Assembly: GCF_000335475.2 (NCBI RefSeq)
Contig: NZ_ANAH02000064.1
Coordinates: 372,001-436,000 of the forward strand
Origin: Cystobacter fuscus DSM 2262
Lineage (GTDB): Bacteria > Myxococcota > Myxococcia > Myxococcales > Myxococcaceae
DNA: 64,000 nucleotides
Reading direction: 5' to 3'
In this document: positions 50,886 through 62,500 of the stretch, in pieces
Layout of the letters: each line of letters begins with the position of its first letter
How positions within the stretch are numbered: position 1 is the first letter of the stretch
Position numbers and translations under genes: made by a program
Notes under the pieces: generated by a model
Database searches by the model: none
Seen by the model: the letters and a program-made list of their open reading frames with translations, nothing else
What the model was told of the DNA's origin: nothing

Positions 50886-51917
50886 ATGGCAAGACCTCTG
50901 GAACTTGGATTGGACACCTTCGGGGATGTCACCCTTGGCCCCGACGGCGAGCCGCTCTCGCAGGCCCAGGTCATCCGCGACGTCGTGGCGCAGGCCGTCC
51001 TCGCCGACGAGCTCGGCCTCGACTTCTTCGGCGTGGGTGAGCACCACCGGGCCGACTTCGCCGTCTCCGCGCCCGAGGTCGTGCTCGCGGGGATCGCCAC
51101 GCGCACGAACCGCATCCACCTCGGCTCGGCCGTGACGGTGCTGAGCTCGGACGATCCCGTGCGCGTGTTCCAGCGCTTCTCCACGCTCGATGCCCTGGCC
51201 AAGGGGCGTGCCGAGGTGATCCTCGGGCGCGGCTCCTTCACCGAGTCCTTTCCTCTCTTCGGCTACGAGCTGCGCCAGTACGAGACGCTGTTCGAGGAGA
51301 AGCTCGACCTCTTCGCGGCGCTGCTGCGCGAGGAAGCCGTGACGTGGCGGGGCACGACGCGCGCCGCCCTCCAGGGGCAACGCGTGTTCCCGAGGATCGA
51401 GACCGGCTCGCTCAAGACCTGGATCGGCGTGGGTGGAAGTCCGGAGTCGGTGGTGCGCGCGGCTCACTATGACCTGCCCATGATGCTGGCCATCATCGGC
51501 GGCGACCCCGTGCGCTTCAGGCCCTATGTCGAGCTCTACCACCGTGCCTTCGGACAGCTCGAGCGCCCCGCCCAGCCGATCGGCGTCCATTCACCCGGCT
51601 ATGTGGCCAGGACGGACGCGGCGGCGCGCGAGGAGTTCTGGCCGCACTACAAGCGGATGCGCGATCGGATTGGCGCCGAGCGCGGCTGGCCCCCGATGAG
51701 CGCGGCGGAGTTCGAGCGGGAGGTCGAGCAGGGCTCGCTCTACCTCGGCTCGCCCGAGACCGTCGCGCGCAAGATCGCCGCGACGGCCAAGGCCCTCGGC
51801 CTGTCTCGCTTCGACCTGAAGTACAGCGCGGGCCCGCTGCCGCACGACAAGCTCATGCGCTGCATCGAGCTGTATGGCCGCGAGGTCGTTCCCCTCGTGC
51901 GGGACATGCTCGGCTGA
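50886..51917 (+). CDS. LLM class flavin-dependent oxidoreductase
   Basis: A 343-residue luciferase-like monooxygenase family member. LELGLDTFGDVTLGPDGEPL opens the protein, then DELGLDFFGVGEHHRADFAV, RIHLGSAVTVLSSDDPVRVF and LAKGRAEVILGRGSFTESFP, which mark the bacterial luciferase fold with FMN/F420-binding loops. The N-terminal form is that of the group I recall as probable LLM oxidoreductases of the Atu2307/SP_0267 type, which probably use FMN. Substrate unknown. It lies 6 bp after the LPG-synthase-like gene in the same direction. Confidence 0.9.
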   Translation: MARPLELGLDTFGDVTLGPDGEPLSQAQVIRDVVAQAVLADELGLDFFGVGEHHRADFAVSAPEVVLAGIATRTNRIHLGSAVTVLSSDDPVRVFQRFSTLDALAKGRAEVILGRGSFTESFPLFGYELRQYETLFEEKLDLFAALLREEAVTWRGTTRAALQGQRVFPRIETGSLKTWIGVGGSPESVVRAAHYDLPMMLAIIGGDPVRFRPYVELYHRAFGQLERPAQPIGVHSPGYVARTDAAAREEFWPHYKRMRDRIGAERGWPPMSAAEFEREVEQGSLYLGSPETVARKIAATAKALGLSRFDLKYSAGPLPHDKLMRCIELYGREVVPLVRDMLG

Positions 51918-52002
51918 GGTCCTCGCGGGCCTCTCCCAGCGCACGGCTCCGCGGCCGTGGATGACTTCCACGTCCAGCTTCTCGTCGAGCACGTGGTGCT
52001 TC

Positions 52003-52839
52003 TCAAGCCTGGGTCGCGGCGAGATAGAACTGGAAGCGCGCCACCGGGCGGTAGCCCAAGTGCAGGTAGAGCTGATAGCCGACCTCCGAGGCATGCAGCA
52101 CGGTGCGCTCCAGGCCCCAGCTGCGCCTGGCCTCGGCCAGACCGTGGCGGAGCACCGCCTCGGCGAAACCCCGCCGCCGGTACTCCGGCCGTGTGGCCAC
52201 CACCGCCACGTAGCTCACGCCCTCCAACGCGAACACCGCCGCGCCCGAGACCGCCTCACCCTGGCAGTACCCTACGTAGCCTCGCCCATTGCCCTCATAC
52301 AGCCCCTCCCACCCAAGCAGCTCTCTTCCCCACGCCAGCGGAACCTCATGGCTGATCGCATTGAGATCGCTCAGGTGCTGGCGCTCCTCCGCGTCCGCCA
52401 TCTCACGGACTTCCAACTCCGGAGGTGGCCTCCGCGCCGGAGCTAGCCGTTCGGCCACCATGCCCGTGAGCGAGAACATCGGCGATAGGCCGAGCCCATC
52501 GAGCACCTGCCGGGCCCTCGGCCGCAGCGCTCCGGCCAGCCGGTCCTCGCTCAGCACCAGCATCCACCTCCGCCCCTGTCGCGTGAAGTAGTCGGTTGCC
52601 GCCGCGACGGCCTCCTCCAACTCTTGCTCCGAGCAGGCGGGGGCCGGCAGGAAGGCCGTATTGAACACGAACCACTGCACGTTCGCCGAGGCAATCAACA
52701 CCTCCGGCCGCTCGATTACCTCGCCGTGAGGGCAGTGCCGAGCATGATGGCTCCACGCCTTGTAGAGCTGCTCGTGGGACTCGTGCAGTGCATGGCGCTC
52801 GGCTTGCTGCTTGCTTTCGACAATGGGTTGCGTGGGCAT
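52003..52839 (-). CDS. GNAT family N-acetyltransferase
   Basis: A 278-residue protein. ATG 52839 with GGGAG upstream is preferred to one 30 bp earlier. The C-terminal half has the acetyl-CoA-binding motif A (VVATRPEYRRRGFAEAVL) followed by HASEVGYQLYLHLGYRPVAR, the usual GNAT ending in which the substrate-side strand closes the fold. The N-terminal half (about 1-130) may be a second, degenerate GNAT-like domain. Substrate unknown. It lies downstream of a broken TetR regulator and the HAD lipoprotein gene, all on the same strand. Confidence 0.85.
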   Translation of the reverse strand: MPTQPIVESKQQAERHALHESHEQLYKAWSHHARHCPHGEVIERPEVLIASANVQWFVFNTAFLPAPACSEQELEEAVAAATDYFTRQGRRWMLVLSEDRLAGALRPRARQVLDGLGLSPMFSLTGMVAERLAPARRPPPELEVREMADAEERQHLSDLNAISHEVPLAWGRELLGWEGLYEGNGRGYVGYCQGEAVSGAAVFALEGVSYVAVVATRPEYRRRGFAEAVLRHGLAEARRSWGLERTVLHASEVGYQLYLHLGYRPVARFQFYLAATQA

Positions 52840-52867
52840 GGGGTGCTCCCTGCCTCCTACAATGTGC

Positions 52868-53022
52868 ACCGGCCACGCTCTCTGTCGTGACGATCAGCGC
52901 TCCCTTCGAGGACCACCAACGGTAGATGGTCTGCTTTCCCACCTTCGCGCGCGGCGACCCTGTCGAGCGTGAAGGCCGCGTAGCCCTCGCTCCGCGACAG
53001 CTCCAGCACCCAGGTGGGTTCA
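52868..53022 (-). pseudogene. Remnant of a TetR-family regulator (frameshifted, truncated)
   Basis: On the complement one frame reads VLELSRSEGYAAFTLDRVAA and, after a two-base loss, the next frame continues KVGKQTIYRWWSSKGALIVT. Joined, they are the helix-turn-helix of a TetR regulator. The ligand-binding domain and true start are missing: the HAD gene stops at 53030, immediately upstream. This is a decayed remnant, not a working gene. Confidence 0.7.
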
Positions 53023-53029
53023 ACGCGGC

Positions 53030-54367
53030 TCAAGGCAACAGGAAGACGCGATCCTCGAAGTCCTCGGTGAAGCGGTGGCCGTCCTCGTCGACGAGGGGCT
53101 GGCCGGCCGCGTCCACCGCGGTGGTGCAGGGGTACGGGTTGGCGGCCTGGGCGGCGGGCCGCACGAACATGGGTTGCACGAGCCACGTGCCCCGGGCGTT
53201 CGCGTAGGCGTTGCACATGAGCTGGACCTTGTTGCGGTTGAGGACGAGCTTGAGCCGCGTCGCGTCCTGCAGGAAGGCCAGGTCCGTGTCCGAGTCTCCC
53301 GCCGCGAAGACCTGGCGCTGGTGCTCGTCCGGCTGACGCGCGAGCTGCTGCTCCGCGGGCTGGTGGTAGATGACCTTGTTGATCCAGCAGCGCTTGCCCT
53401 GGTCGTAGGTGATGAGGGTGTCCTCGCCATCGGCCATGGGCCCGCAGCCCTGCAGGTGCGCCGTCAGCTGGCCCTGGGCGTCCGTCACCGAGCGGATGCC
53501 CACCACCCGGTTGGGCTTGACGCCGATGAGCTGCTCGGAGACGGCGTCGATGACGAACTGGGGCGAGGCGGTGAGCACCCAGACGTCGAAGCCGTTGTCC
53601 TGCATCGTCTCCACGAGGTCCACCATCTCCTCGTACACCCGCACGTGGTAGGCGAGCCCCGTGACGCTCCCCACCGTCTGCGTGGTGCCGACGGGATTGA
53701 ATGCGTTCTCCGCGTAGGCGGACCGGGCGAAGCCGCGAACCTCCTCGGGGGTGTGGCCCGCCTGGAGCTGGGCCACCCAGGCGTAGGAGGTATTGAGGGT
53801 GAGGGTGAGCTGCTTGTCCCAGGCCGCCTGGGCCGCGCGCGTCTTGCCGCTGGAGTAGATGCTGACGAGCTCGTCGGCGCACGCGGCGTGTTCGCTCGTG
53901 CGCAGGGGTTGCCCCGGCTCGCCGGCCGGATCACACGCGGAGGTGAGGGCCGCCCGGGCCTCCGCGGTCAGGTGACGGCTGGTGGTGCTCCAGTCCTTGC
54001 CCGCGGGTTGGAGCACCTTGTCGTGCCGGAGCATCCAGAAGAAGGTGGCGTCCCCGAGGTCGTTCTTCACCAGGGTGTTGTCCCAGTCGAACACGGCCAC
54101 GGGGCGGTTCCTGGGGTCGAACGTCGGGCTGGCGATCCCCACGTCCCGAATCAGCGCGTTGAGCCGCTCGCGGTTGTCCGGCAGCCAGCGTCCGAGCTTG
54201 TCATCCAGCAGCCGCCGGGGCGTGACAGGGCCGTCAGCGCCCTTGGGACCCGTGGGCCCTTCGGGACCCTGCGGGCCCGTGCACGCGAGGGGCGCGCTGG
54301 CGAGACAGCCGGCCAGGACGAGAAGGGAGAGCGGCCCGGACATGGGAACGGAGCGGGGAGTCGGCAT
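53030..54367 (-). CDS. HAD-superfamily phosphatase lipoprotein (phosphorylcholine phosphatase-like)
   Basis: A 445-residue exported phosphatase. ATG 54367 starts MPTPRSVPMSGPLSLLVLAGC (lipidated Cys21). A short collagen-like Gly-x-y stretch (GPQGPEGPTGPKGADGP) follows before the enzyme. HAD motif I is VFDWDNTLVKND (nucleophile Asp94, Asp96); motif II lies in DVWVLTASPQFV and motif IV in FAAGDSDTDLAFL. The layout, with a large cap between motifs I and II, resembles the phosphorylcholine phosphatase group (PchP-like). It would release phosphate from phosphorylcholine or similar esters outside the cell. Substrate assignment is tentative. Confidence 0.8.
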   Translation of the reverse strand: MPTPRSVPMSGPLSLLVLAGCLASAPLACTGPQGPEGPTGPKGADGPVTPRRLLDDKLGRWLPDNRERLNALIRDVGIASPTFDPRNRPVAVFDWDNTLVKNDLGDATFFWMLRHDKVLQPAGKDWSTTSRHLTAEARAALTSACDPAGEPGQPLRTSEHAACADELVSIYSSGKTRAAQAAWDKQLTLTLNTSYAWVAQLQAGHTPEEVRGFARSAYAENAFNPVGTTQTVGSVTGLAYHVRVYEEMVDLVETMQDNGFDVWVLTASPQFVIDAVSEQLIGVKPNRVVGIRSVTDAQGQLTAHLQGCGPMADGEDTLITYDQGKRCWINKVIYHQPAEQQLARQPDEHQRQVFAAGDSDTDLAFLQDATRLKLVLNRNKVQLMCNAYANARGTWLVQPMFVRPAAQAANPYPCTTAVDAAGQPLVDEDGHRFTEDFEDRVFLLP

Positions 54368-54536
54368 GGGCGCATTGTCGAATCCCACCCGAGTCACATC
54401 AATCAGGGCCACCTCGGCATGCCGTGCAACTCGTCCGCTCGCCGGCTTGGCGGACGCGACGCGTCAACCTGGTAAATCGTGACAGCTCCGAGAGCAGGGC
54501 TGGGCAAAGTCAGCCCTCCTCTGTAGACAGCAGCCC

Positions 54537-56570
54537 ATGGTTTCAGCCCAGGTTGGTGCCTCCCTGGTGGAGCTCCTGGAGCGCCGCGCCGCGGCCCATC
54601 CGGACGCTCCGCTGTACACGTTTCTCCTCGACGGTGAGCAGGATTCGCGGGTCTTCACGTACGCGCAGCTCGCGGCGCGTGCGCGTGCCGTGGCGGTCCG
54701 GCTCGCCCAGGTGGCGGCGCCTGGAGATCGTGCCCTCCTGCTGTGCGAGCCCGGGCTCGATTACATCGCGGCCTTCTTCGGCTGCCTCTATGCGCGCGTG
54801 GCCGCGGTTCCCGCCTACCCCCCCAACCCCATGCGGCTGGAGCGGACGCTCCCCCGGTTGCAAGCCGTCGCGGAGGACGCGCGCACGACGGTGGTGCTCA
54901 CCACCACCCCCATCCTGGAGATGAAGGAGGGGCTCATGGGCATGGCCGAGCCCGGATCCGTCTTCGCCCGGGCCACCTGGCTCGCGGTGGATGACGTCTC
55001 GGAGCGGGATGCGCTGGGCTGGAAGGCCCCCGAGGTGGGGCGCGAGAGCGTGGCGTTCCTCCAGTACACCTCCGGCTCCACCTCCGCGCCCAAGGGCGTG
55101 GTGCTGACCCACGGCAACCTGCTGCACAACCTGGAGGTCACCTCCCGCGCGTTCGGCACGGGGCCCGCTTCCCGGCTCGTCATCTGGCTGCCGCCGTACC
55201 ACGACATGGGACTCATCGGTGGGCTCATGCAGCCGCTCTTCGGTGGCTTCCCCGCCACGCTCATGTCCCCGCTGGCGTTCCTCGAGCGGCCCCTGCGCTG
55301 GTTGGAGGCCATCTCGCGCACCCAGGCCTCCATCAGCGGCGGCCCGAACTTCGCCTACGATCTCTGCGTCCGTAAATCCACGCCCGAGGAGCGCTCCCGC
55401 CTGGACTTGCGCGCGTGGGAGGTGGCCTTCTCCGGCGCGGAGCCGATCCGGCCGCGCACGCTCGAGGCCTTCGTCGAGGCGTTCGCGCCGAGCGGCTTCC
55501 GGCGCGAGTCCTTCTTCCCCTGCTACGGTCTGGCCGAGGGAACCCTGTTCATCACGGGCGCCCAGCGCGGCCAGCCCCCCGTGCTCCTGCCGCTCGATGC
55601 CGAGGCCCTGCGGCGCAACGAGGTGCGGCCCTCCACCGAGGGCACTCCGGTGACGACGCTGGTGGGCTGTGGCACCTCGCCGCGAGAGCAGCGTCTGCTC
55701 ATCGTGGATCCCGAGACGCGCGCCGTGTGCCCTCCCGAGCGGGTGGGGGAGATCTGGGTGTCGGGTCCGAGCGTGGCCCAGGGGTACTGGCAACGGCCCG
55801 AGGAGTCGCGGGCGACCTTCGGTGCCACCCTGACGAGCGGCGAAGGGCCCTTCCTGCGGACCGGGGACCTGGGCTTCCTGTCGGGACCGGAGCTGGTCGT
55901 CACCGGGCGGCTCAAGGATCTGATCATCATCCGCGGGCGCAACCACTACCCGCAGGACATCGAGCGCACGGTGGAGGTCTGCCACCCGGCCATTCGCGGT
56001 GGCTGCTGCGCGGCGTTTCCCGTGGAGGTGGGCGGCGAAGAGCGGTTGGTGGTCGCGGCCGAGGTGCGGCCCGACAGCTCGCCCGAATCCCTCTACCCCG
56101 AGGTGCTTCGCGCCGTCTCCGAGGCGCACGAGCTCCAGCTCCACGACGTGGTGCTGCTCGCGCCCGGGGCCCTGCCCAAGACGTCGAGCGGCAAGGTGCA
56201 GCGCCGCGCGTGCAAGGAGGGCTACCTCACCGCGACGCTGGAAGAGGTGGGGCGCATGGGCACGCTCGCGCCGGCCGCCGCTCCTCCCGCCGAGGAGGCC
56301 GAGGCCCCTCGCCGGGTCCTCGACGCGGCGGAGGTCACCCGCTGGCTGCTCGAGCGCATGCGGGCCGGGGGCCGGATGCCGCCCGGTGCCTCCGCGGCGT
56401 CCCCGCTGGCCAGCTTCGGGATCGACTCGCTCGGCACCGTCAACCTGGCGCACGACGTGGAGCAGGAGTTGGGGGTGGCGCTTCCCCTGGCGCGCTACCT
56501 GGTGGCGCCGAGCCTCTCCGCCCTGGCCGCGGAGATCGTCTCGGCCCGCGCGACCCAGGCCGTCCGCGCC
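54537..56570 (+). other. NRPS loading module: FAAL plus ACP
   Basis: The FAAL spans about residues 1-565: VFTYAQLAARARAVAVRL, LQYTSGSTSAPKGVVLTHGN near residue 177, LPPYHDMGLIGGLMQPLFGG, ISGGPNFAYDLCV, and the end motif LPKTSSGKVQRRACKEGYL. The PPYHDMGLIGG and SGGPNFAYDLCVRK blocks separate FAALs from ordinary acyl-CoA ligases. The ACP follows with phosphopantetheine Ser631 in FGIDSLGTVNLAH. Confidence 0.92.
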
Positions 56571-59500
56571 AGGCCCGAGGACGAGGTCCTTCTCTCCGAG
56601 GGTGAGCGGGCGCTCTGGTTCCTGCAGCGGCTCTCGCCCCGGAGCACCGCCTACCACGTGAGCCGCGCGGTGCGGATCTCCGGAGGGGTCAAGGCGGAGG
56701 CGCTCGAGCGGGCCTTCGTGGAGGTGATCGCGCGCCATGAGGCGCTGCGCACCGTCTTCCCGGCGGTGGACGGCTCGCCTCGCCGGGTGATCCAGCCGCA
56801 CGGCCGCTTCCAGCTCGAGCAGGAACAGGCGCGGGGACTCGCCGACGCGGAGCTTCGTCGCCGCGCGAGCACCTGGGCCGCCGAGCCGTTCGACCTCGAG
56901 GCCGGTCCGCTGCTCCGCGCGAAGCTGTTCTCCCTGGGGGACGAGCAGGCCCTGCTGGTGCTCAACGTGCACCACATCGTCTGCGACTTCTGGTCCCTGG
57001 GGCTCGTGTTCGACGAGCTGCGCACGCTCTACACCGCCCGGGTCGAGGGCCGTGAGCCGCGCCTGCTCGCCGTCACGCACCGCTACGTGGACCACCTCGC
57101 GTGGCAGCGTCAGTGGCTGGCGTCCGGGGAAGGGGAGGCGAGCTTCTCGTCCTGGAAGGAGGCCCTGCGCGGCCCCCTGCCGGTGCTCGAGCTGCCGACG
57201 GACTTCCCTCGTCCCGAGGCGCCCGCCTTCGCCGGAGACTCCCGCACGTTGCTGCTGTCTCCGCGCGTGGCCAAGGCCATCCGCACCCTCGCCGAGGCCA
57301 CTGGCACCACGCTCTACACGGCGCTGCTCGCGTGCTTCCAGTTGCTGCTCCACCGCCACAGCGGCCAGGACGACATCGTGGTGGGCTCGCCCTTCGCGGG
57401 CCGCGGGCGCGAATGGACGTCGCGCGTGGTGGGCTACTTCATCAACTCCCTGCCGATGCGCACCCGCTTCTCGGAGGGAATGACGTTCTTCGAGCTGCTC
57501 CAGGGGCTGAAGTCCACCGTGGCCTCCGCGCTCTCCGAGGGTGATTACCCCTTCTCGCTCCTCCCCGCGAAGCTGGAGCTGCCGCGCACCGCGGGCCGCT
57601 CTCCCATCTTCCAGGTGATGTTCGATCTCCAGCGCGCTCCCCAGCGCGAGGAGGAAGGGCTCACCGCGCTCGCGCACGGCACGGGCCAGGGCCAGCCCAT
57701 TGCCTTCGGTCCGCTCGTGCTCACCCCGTTCGCGCTCCCGCAGAGCGCGGCGCAGTTCGAGCTGACCCTGGCGGCCACGGAGCGGCCCGATGGGCTCTCG
57801 CTCGTGATGGAGTACGACACCGCCCTCTTCAGCGCCGACACCGTCGATCGTCTGTTGCAGGGCTTCGCCACGCTCGTGGAGGCCGCGGGGCGCACGCCGG
57901 GTGATCCCGTGATGGCCCTGCCCCTGCTGCGCAACGAGCAGCGCGAGCGCCTGCTGCGCGCGAGCCGGGGCGCCCCGCGCGAGCTTCCCGCCGGGTCCCT
58001 GGTGCAGCGCATCGCCGCCCAGGCGGATGAATCGCCCGAGGCGCCCGCGGTGCTCTCCAGCGCCCGGGTGCTCACGCGCCAGGGACTGCGCGCCAGTGTC
58101 TCGCGCCTGGCCGCCCAGCTCTCCGCCCAGGGCGTGGGCCCCGACCAGCGGGTGGGTCTGCTCCTGCCGCGCTCCGCGGAGTTCATCTCCGCCGCGCTCG
58201 CCACGCTGGAGGCGGGTGCCGCCTTCGTGGCGCTGGACCCCGCTCACCCCGCCGAGCGGCTGCGCGACATCGTGAGGAGCGCGGACCTCCGGGTCATCAT
58301 CTCCTCCGGAGCCCACGTGGGCGCGCTGGATGCGCCCGACGCCGTTCGCCTTCCCGTCGACGAGTCGCTCGTCGTCGTCCTGGGTGGCTCGAGCACCGCG
58401 GCGTCCCATGTGTCCCCGGCTCCGGAACACCTGGCCTATGTGAGCTACACGTCGGGCTCCACCGGGCGGCCCAAGGGCGTCATGGTCTCGTGCGAGGCGA
58501 TGCACAACCACGCGGAGGCCGTCCGCCGGCTGTATGCGCTCTCTCCCACGGATCGCGTGCTGCACTTCGCCTCGGTGTCGTTCGATGTCGCCGTGGAGGA
58601 GATCTTCCCCACGTTGCTCGGCGGCGCGGCGATCGTCGTGCGTCCGGACGACGTGGGCGATGTGCGCGCGTTCCTGGACTTCGTGCGCGCCCAGGGGGTG
58701 ACCGTGCTCAACCTGCCGGCCTCCTACTGGCATGAGTTGGTCACCGCGCTCGTGGAGGAGCGCCTGCCCTGGCCCGATGCCGTCCGGCTCGTGGTGGTGG
58801 GCAGCGAAGCGGTTCGCGCGGACCGGGTGCGGGCCTGGGACTCGCTGGGCTTGAGTGGCGTCCGGCTCATCAACGCCTATGGCCCGACCGAGAGCGCCGT
58901 CACCGCCACCACCCATGAGCACCGCGCTCCGCTCGTGGGCACGGGCCTGCCCATCGGTGGACCGCTCGACAACGTCGAGGCCCGGGTGCTCGACCGGGAA
59001 CTCAACCTCGTTCCTCCCGGCGTCCTGGGGGAGCTCTACCTCTCGGGGAGCGGCCTCGCGCGGGGCTATCTCGGCCGGCCCGATCTCACCGCCGAGTCGT
59101 TCCTCCCGGATCCGCACGCACGTGAAGAGGGCGCGCGCATGTACCGCACGGGCGACCTGGCGCGCACCCGCGCCGATGGGACGCTCGAATTCGTGGGCCG
59201 CGCGGATCAGCAGGTCAAGGTGCGTGGCTTCCGCATCGAGCCCGCCGAGGTGGAGGCCGCGCTCGCCACGGAGCCCTCGCTGCGCGAGTGGGTGGTGGTG
59301 GCGCGACAGGATGGAGGCCCGGCGCGGCTGGTGGCCTACCTCGTTCCGGCCGCTCCCGAGACCTTCTCGTTGGCTCGGCTCCAGGAGTCGCTGGCGCGCA
59401 AGCTCCCCGGCTACCTGGTTCCCTCCGCCTTCGGCGTGCTCTCCGCGCTGCCGAAGCTCCCGAATGGCAAGGTGGACCACCGCTCCCTGCCCGCCCCGGA

Positions 59501-62500
59501 GCGCACGGAGCGCAAGTCCGTCTCTCCCCCGCGCACCCCCGTCGAGCGGTCGCTCGTCGAGGTGTGGAAGTCCGTCCTGCGGGTGGAGGAGGTGGGGATC
59601 GATGACAACTTCTTCGATCTCGGCGGAGAGTCGCTGCTCGCCATCCAGCTCATCAGCCGGATGCGGCAGGTGGGCCTCGGGCTCACCACCGCGCAGATCT
59701 TCCAGCACCAGACCATCGCCCGGCTGGCCGAAGTGGCGGTGCCGCTGGCTGTCCCGGCCACCGAGCCTCGTCCCGAGGGCGAGGTGCCGCTCACGCCCAT
59801 CCAGCGGGACTTCTTCGCCCTGGAGACCCGCGAGCCCCACCACTGGAACCAGGAGGTGCTGCTGGGTCTGTCACCCCAGGTCGATCCCTCCGTGCTGCGA
59901 CGCGCGCTCGAGGCCGTGGTGGGCGCGCACGACGCCTTCCGGCTCCGGTTCGAGCGGAGCGGGGAAGGGGGGCGCCAGTTCCATGCGCCCGCGCCGGCTC
60001 GCACGCTGGCGTGGTTCGACGCCGAGGAGGCGGAGGTCTCCGAGAAGACGGCTCGGGCCGTGCGGTCGTCGTTGGAGCTGTCGCGGGGTCCGCTCTGTGG
60101 CGCCGCGCTCGCGGGCCGCGAGCTGTTCATCGCCATCCACCACCTGATCGTCGATGCCGTCTCCTGGCGCATCCTCCTGGATGATCTGGCGCTGGCCTAC
60201 CGTCAGCTCCAGGCGGGCCAGTCCGTGGACCTGCCGTCGCCCACGGCGTCCTACCAACGGTGGAGCCGCGCGCTCGAGGCACATGCGCGCGAGGAGTCCG
60301 TCCAGTCCCAGGCGGCCTACTGGCGCGAGCGGTGGCGGGGCGCGACGCTGGAGCTACCCCGGGATGGAGCGGGGCCCAACGTCGAGTCCTCCGCCGAGGA
60401 GCTGACGGTGAACGTGAGCCCCGAGCTCACCCAGCGGCTCGTGCAGGCGGTGCCCGCCCGTCACCGGCTCTCCGTGCAGGACGTGCTGCTGGCGGCGCTC
60501 ACCCGGGTGCTCACGCGCTGGAGCGGTCATCCATCGGTGGTGGTGGACGTGGAAGGCCACGGACGCGAACCGGTGGGTGAGTCCATCGATCTCTCGCGCA
60601 CGGTGGGTTGGTTCACCTCCGTGTTCCCGTTCCGTCTGGACGGGCCCGTCCAGGAGCCGCTGGAGCTGCTCGCCCACGTCAAGGCGGCCATGCGCGCCGT
60701 GCCGGAGCGCGGGCGGGGTTACGGCCCGCTGCGCGCGAACGGTACCGTGGGGGAGGGGAGCCGTGGAGCGTCCCTGCTCTTCAACTACCTGGGGCAGCTC
60801 GATCTGGATGCGCGAGGCTCGGAGCTGTTCACGCCCCTTGAGGCCCGGCTCGGCTCGCCACGAAGCCCGACGTCGGCGCGCTCCCACCCGCTCACCCTGG
60901 ACTGCGCCGTGCAGGCGGGACAGCTCCGGCTCACCTGGGGCTTCTCGCTCGACGTCCATCACCGCGAGACCCTGGTCCGCCTCTCCGGGCAGTTGCTCTC
61001 CGAGCTCGAGTCCCTGGTGGAGGCGGCGCTCTCGGCTTCGTCCCGGCTGATCGATCCCGCGGACTTCCCGCTCGCGGGGCTGCCGGCCGCGACGCTCCAG
61101 ACGCTCGCAGCGAGCCGCGAGGGCTTCGAGGACGTCTATCCGCTCTCTCCGGTGCAGGAGAGCATGCTCTTCCACCACCTCTATTCGCCCGACTCGGCGG
61201 TCACCGTGGAGCAGTCCGTGTTCCGCGTGGTCGGCGCGCTGAACGTGGAGGCGTTCGAGCAGGCGTGGCGCACCATCTTCGAGCGGCACCCGAGCCTGCG
61301 CGCCACGGTGCACTGGCAGGGCCTGCCGCATCCGGTGCAGGTCGTCCACGGCGGCGTGGCGCTGCCCATCGAGCGGCTCGACTGGCGCGCTCAGTCGCCC
61401 GAGCAGGCGCGGCAGTCCCTCCAGGCGCTGCTGGAGGCGGACCGCACGCGGGGCTACGAGCTGAGCCGCCCGCCCCTGATGCGGCTGTTCCTCATCCGCC
61501 GCTCGGACTCCGAGTGGGAGGTGGTGTGGAGCCACCACCACCTCATCATCGATGGGTACTCGCTCCCGGTGGTCGTCCGTGAGCTGGACGTCCTCTACAC
61601 GGCGCTCGCCGCCGGACGGCCGGTGGCGCTGGACTCGCCCCGTCCGTACCGCGACTACCTCGCCTGGCAGAAGCAGCAGGACCTCCAGGCCGCGGAGGCG
61701 TTCTGGCGCCAGCAGCTCCAGGGCTTCACCACCCCCGTCCGGTTGATGCAGGGGGGGGCCCAGGTGCACGCCGGCACGGGTGCCGTGGGCAGGACCGAGG
61801 CCCGGGTGGACGCCGGGCTCCAGACCCGCTTGCGCGAGGTGGCGCGTCAGCACCGCGTCACGTTGAGCACGCTGGTGCAGGGCGCCTGGGCGCTGTTGCT
61901 GTCGCGCTACTCGGGGCAGCGGGACATCGTCTTCGGGAGCACCACCTCCGGCCGTCCTCCGGCCCTGGAGGGCGTCGAGTCCATCGTCGGCTGCTTCATG
62001 AACACGCTGCCGCGCCGGGTGCGCGTCTCACCCTCGCAGCCCGTCTCCGAGCTGTTGCAGTCCTTCCAGCGGCAGCAGGAAGAGGTCCGGCGCTTCGAGT
62101 TCACCCCGCTCGCCATGGTGCGCTCCTGGAGCGAGGTGCCCCGCGTCAGCGCGCTCTACGATCTCTACGAGACGGTGATCGTCTTCGAGGACTACCCGCT
62201 GGATCAGTTCCTCGAGCGCGGGCTGGGCGGGCTGAAGCTGCTGCCCTCGGACTTCGAGGCCCAGCTCGACTACCCGCTGGTGCTCTATGTCTTCCCGCAA
62301 CCGGAGCTGCGCTTCCTCCTGGTGGCGGATCTCACCGCGGTGAACCAGCCCTGGGTGGAGCTGATGCTCCATCGCTTCGTCGAGTTGTTGGAGACCATCG
62401 CCGAGCAGCCGGCCGCGACGCCCGCTCAACTGCGGTGGGTGCGTGGCCAGGCCCAGGAGCGGCTCGAGGCGTGGAACCGCACGCAGCGGCCCATGCCGGA

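Noticed and set aside
51918-52002. Possible gene tail on the minus strand (KLDVEVIHGRGAVRWERP)
   Set aside because: The stretch is short, continues antisense into the LLM gene and matches no family I know.
54543-59843. Open frame of 1766 codons on the minus strand under the NRPS gene
   Set aside because: It is antisense to conserved FAAL, C, A, PCP and E motifs and has His/Arg/Gly-rich shadow composition caused by GC-rich third positions.
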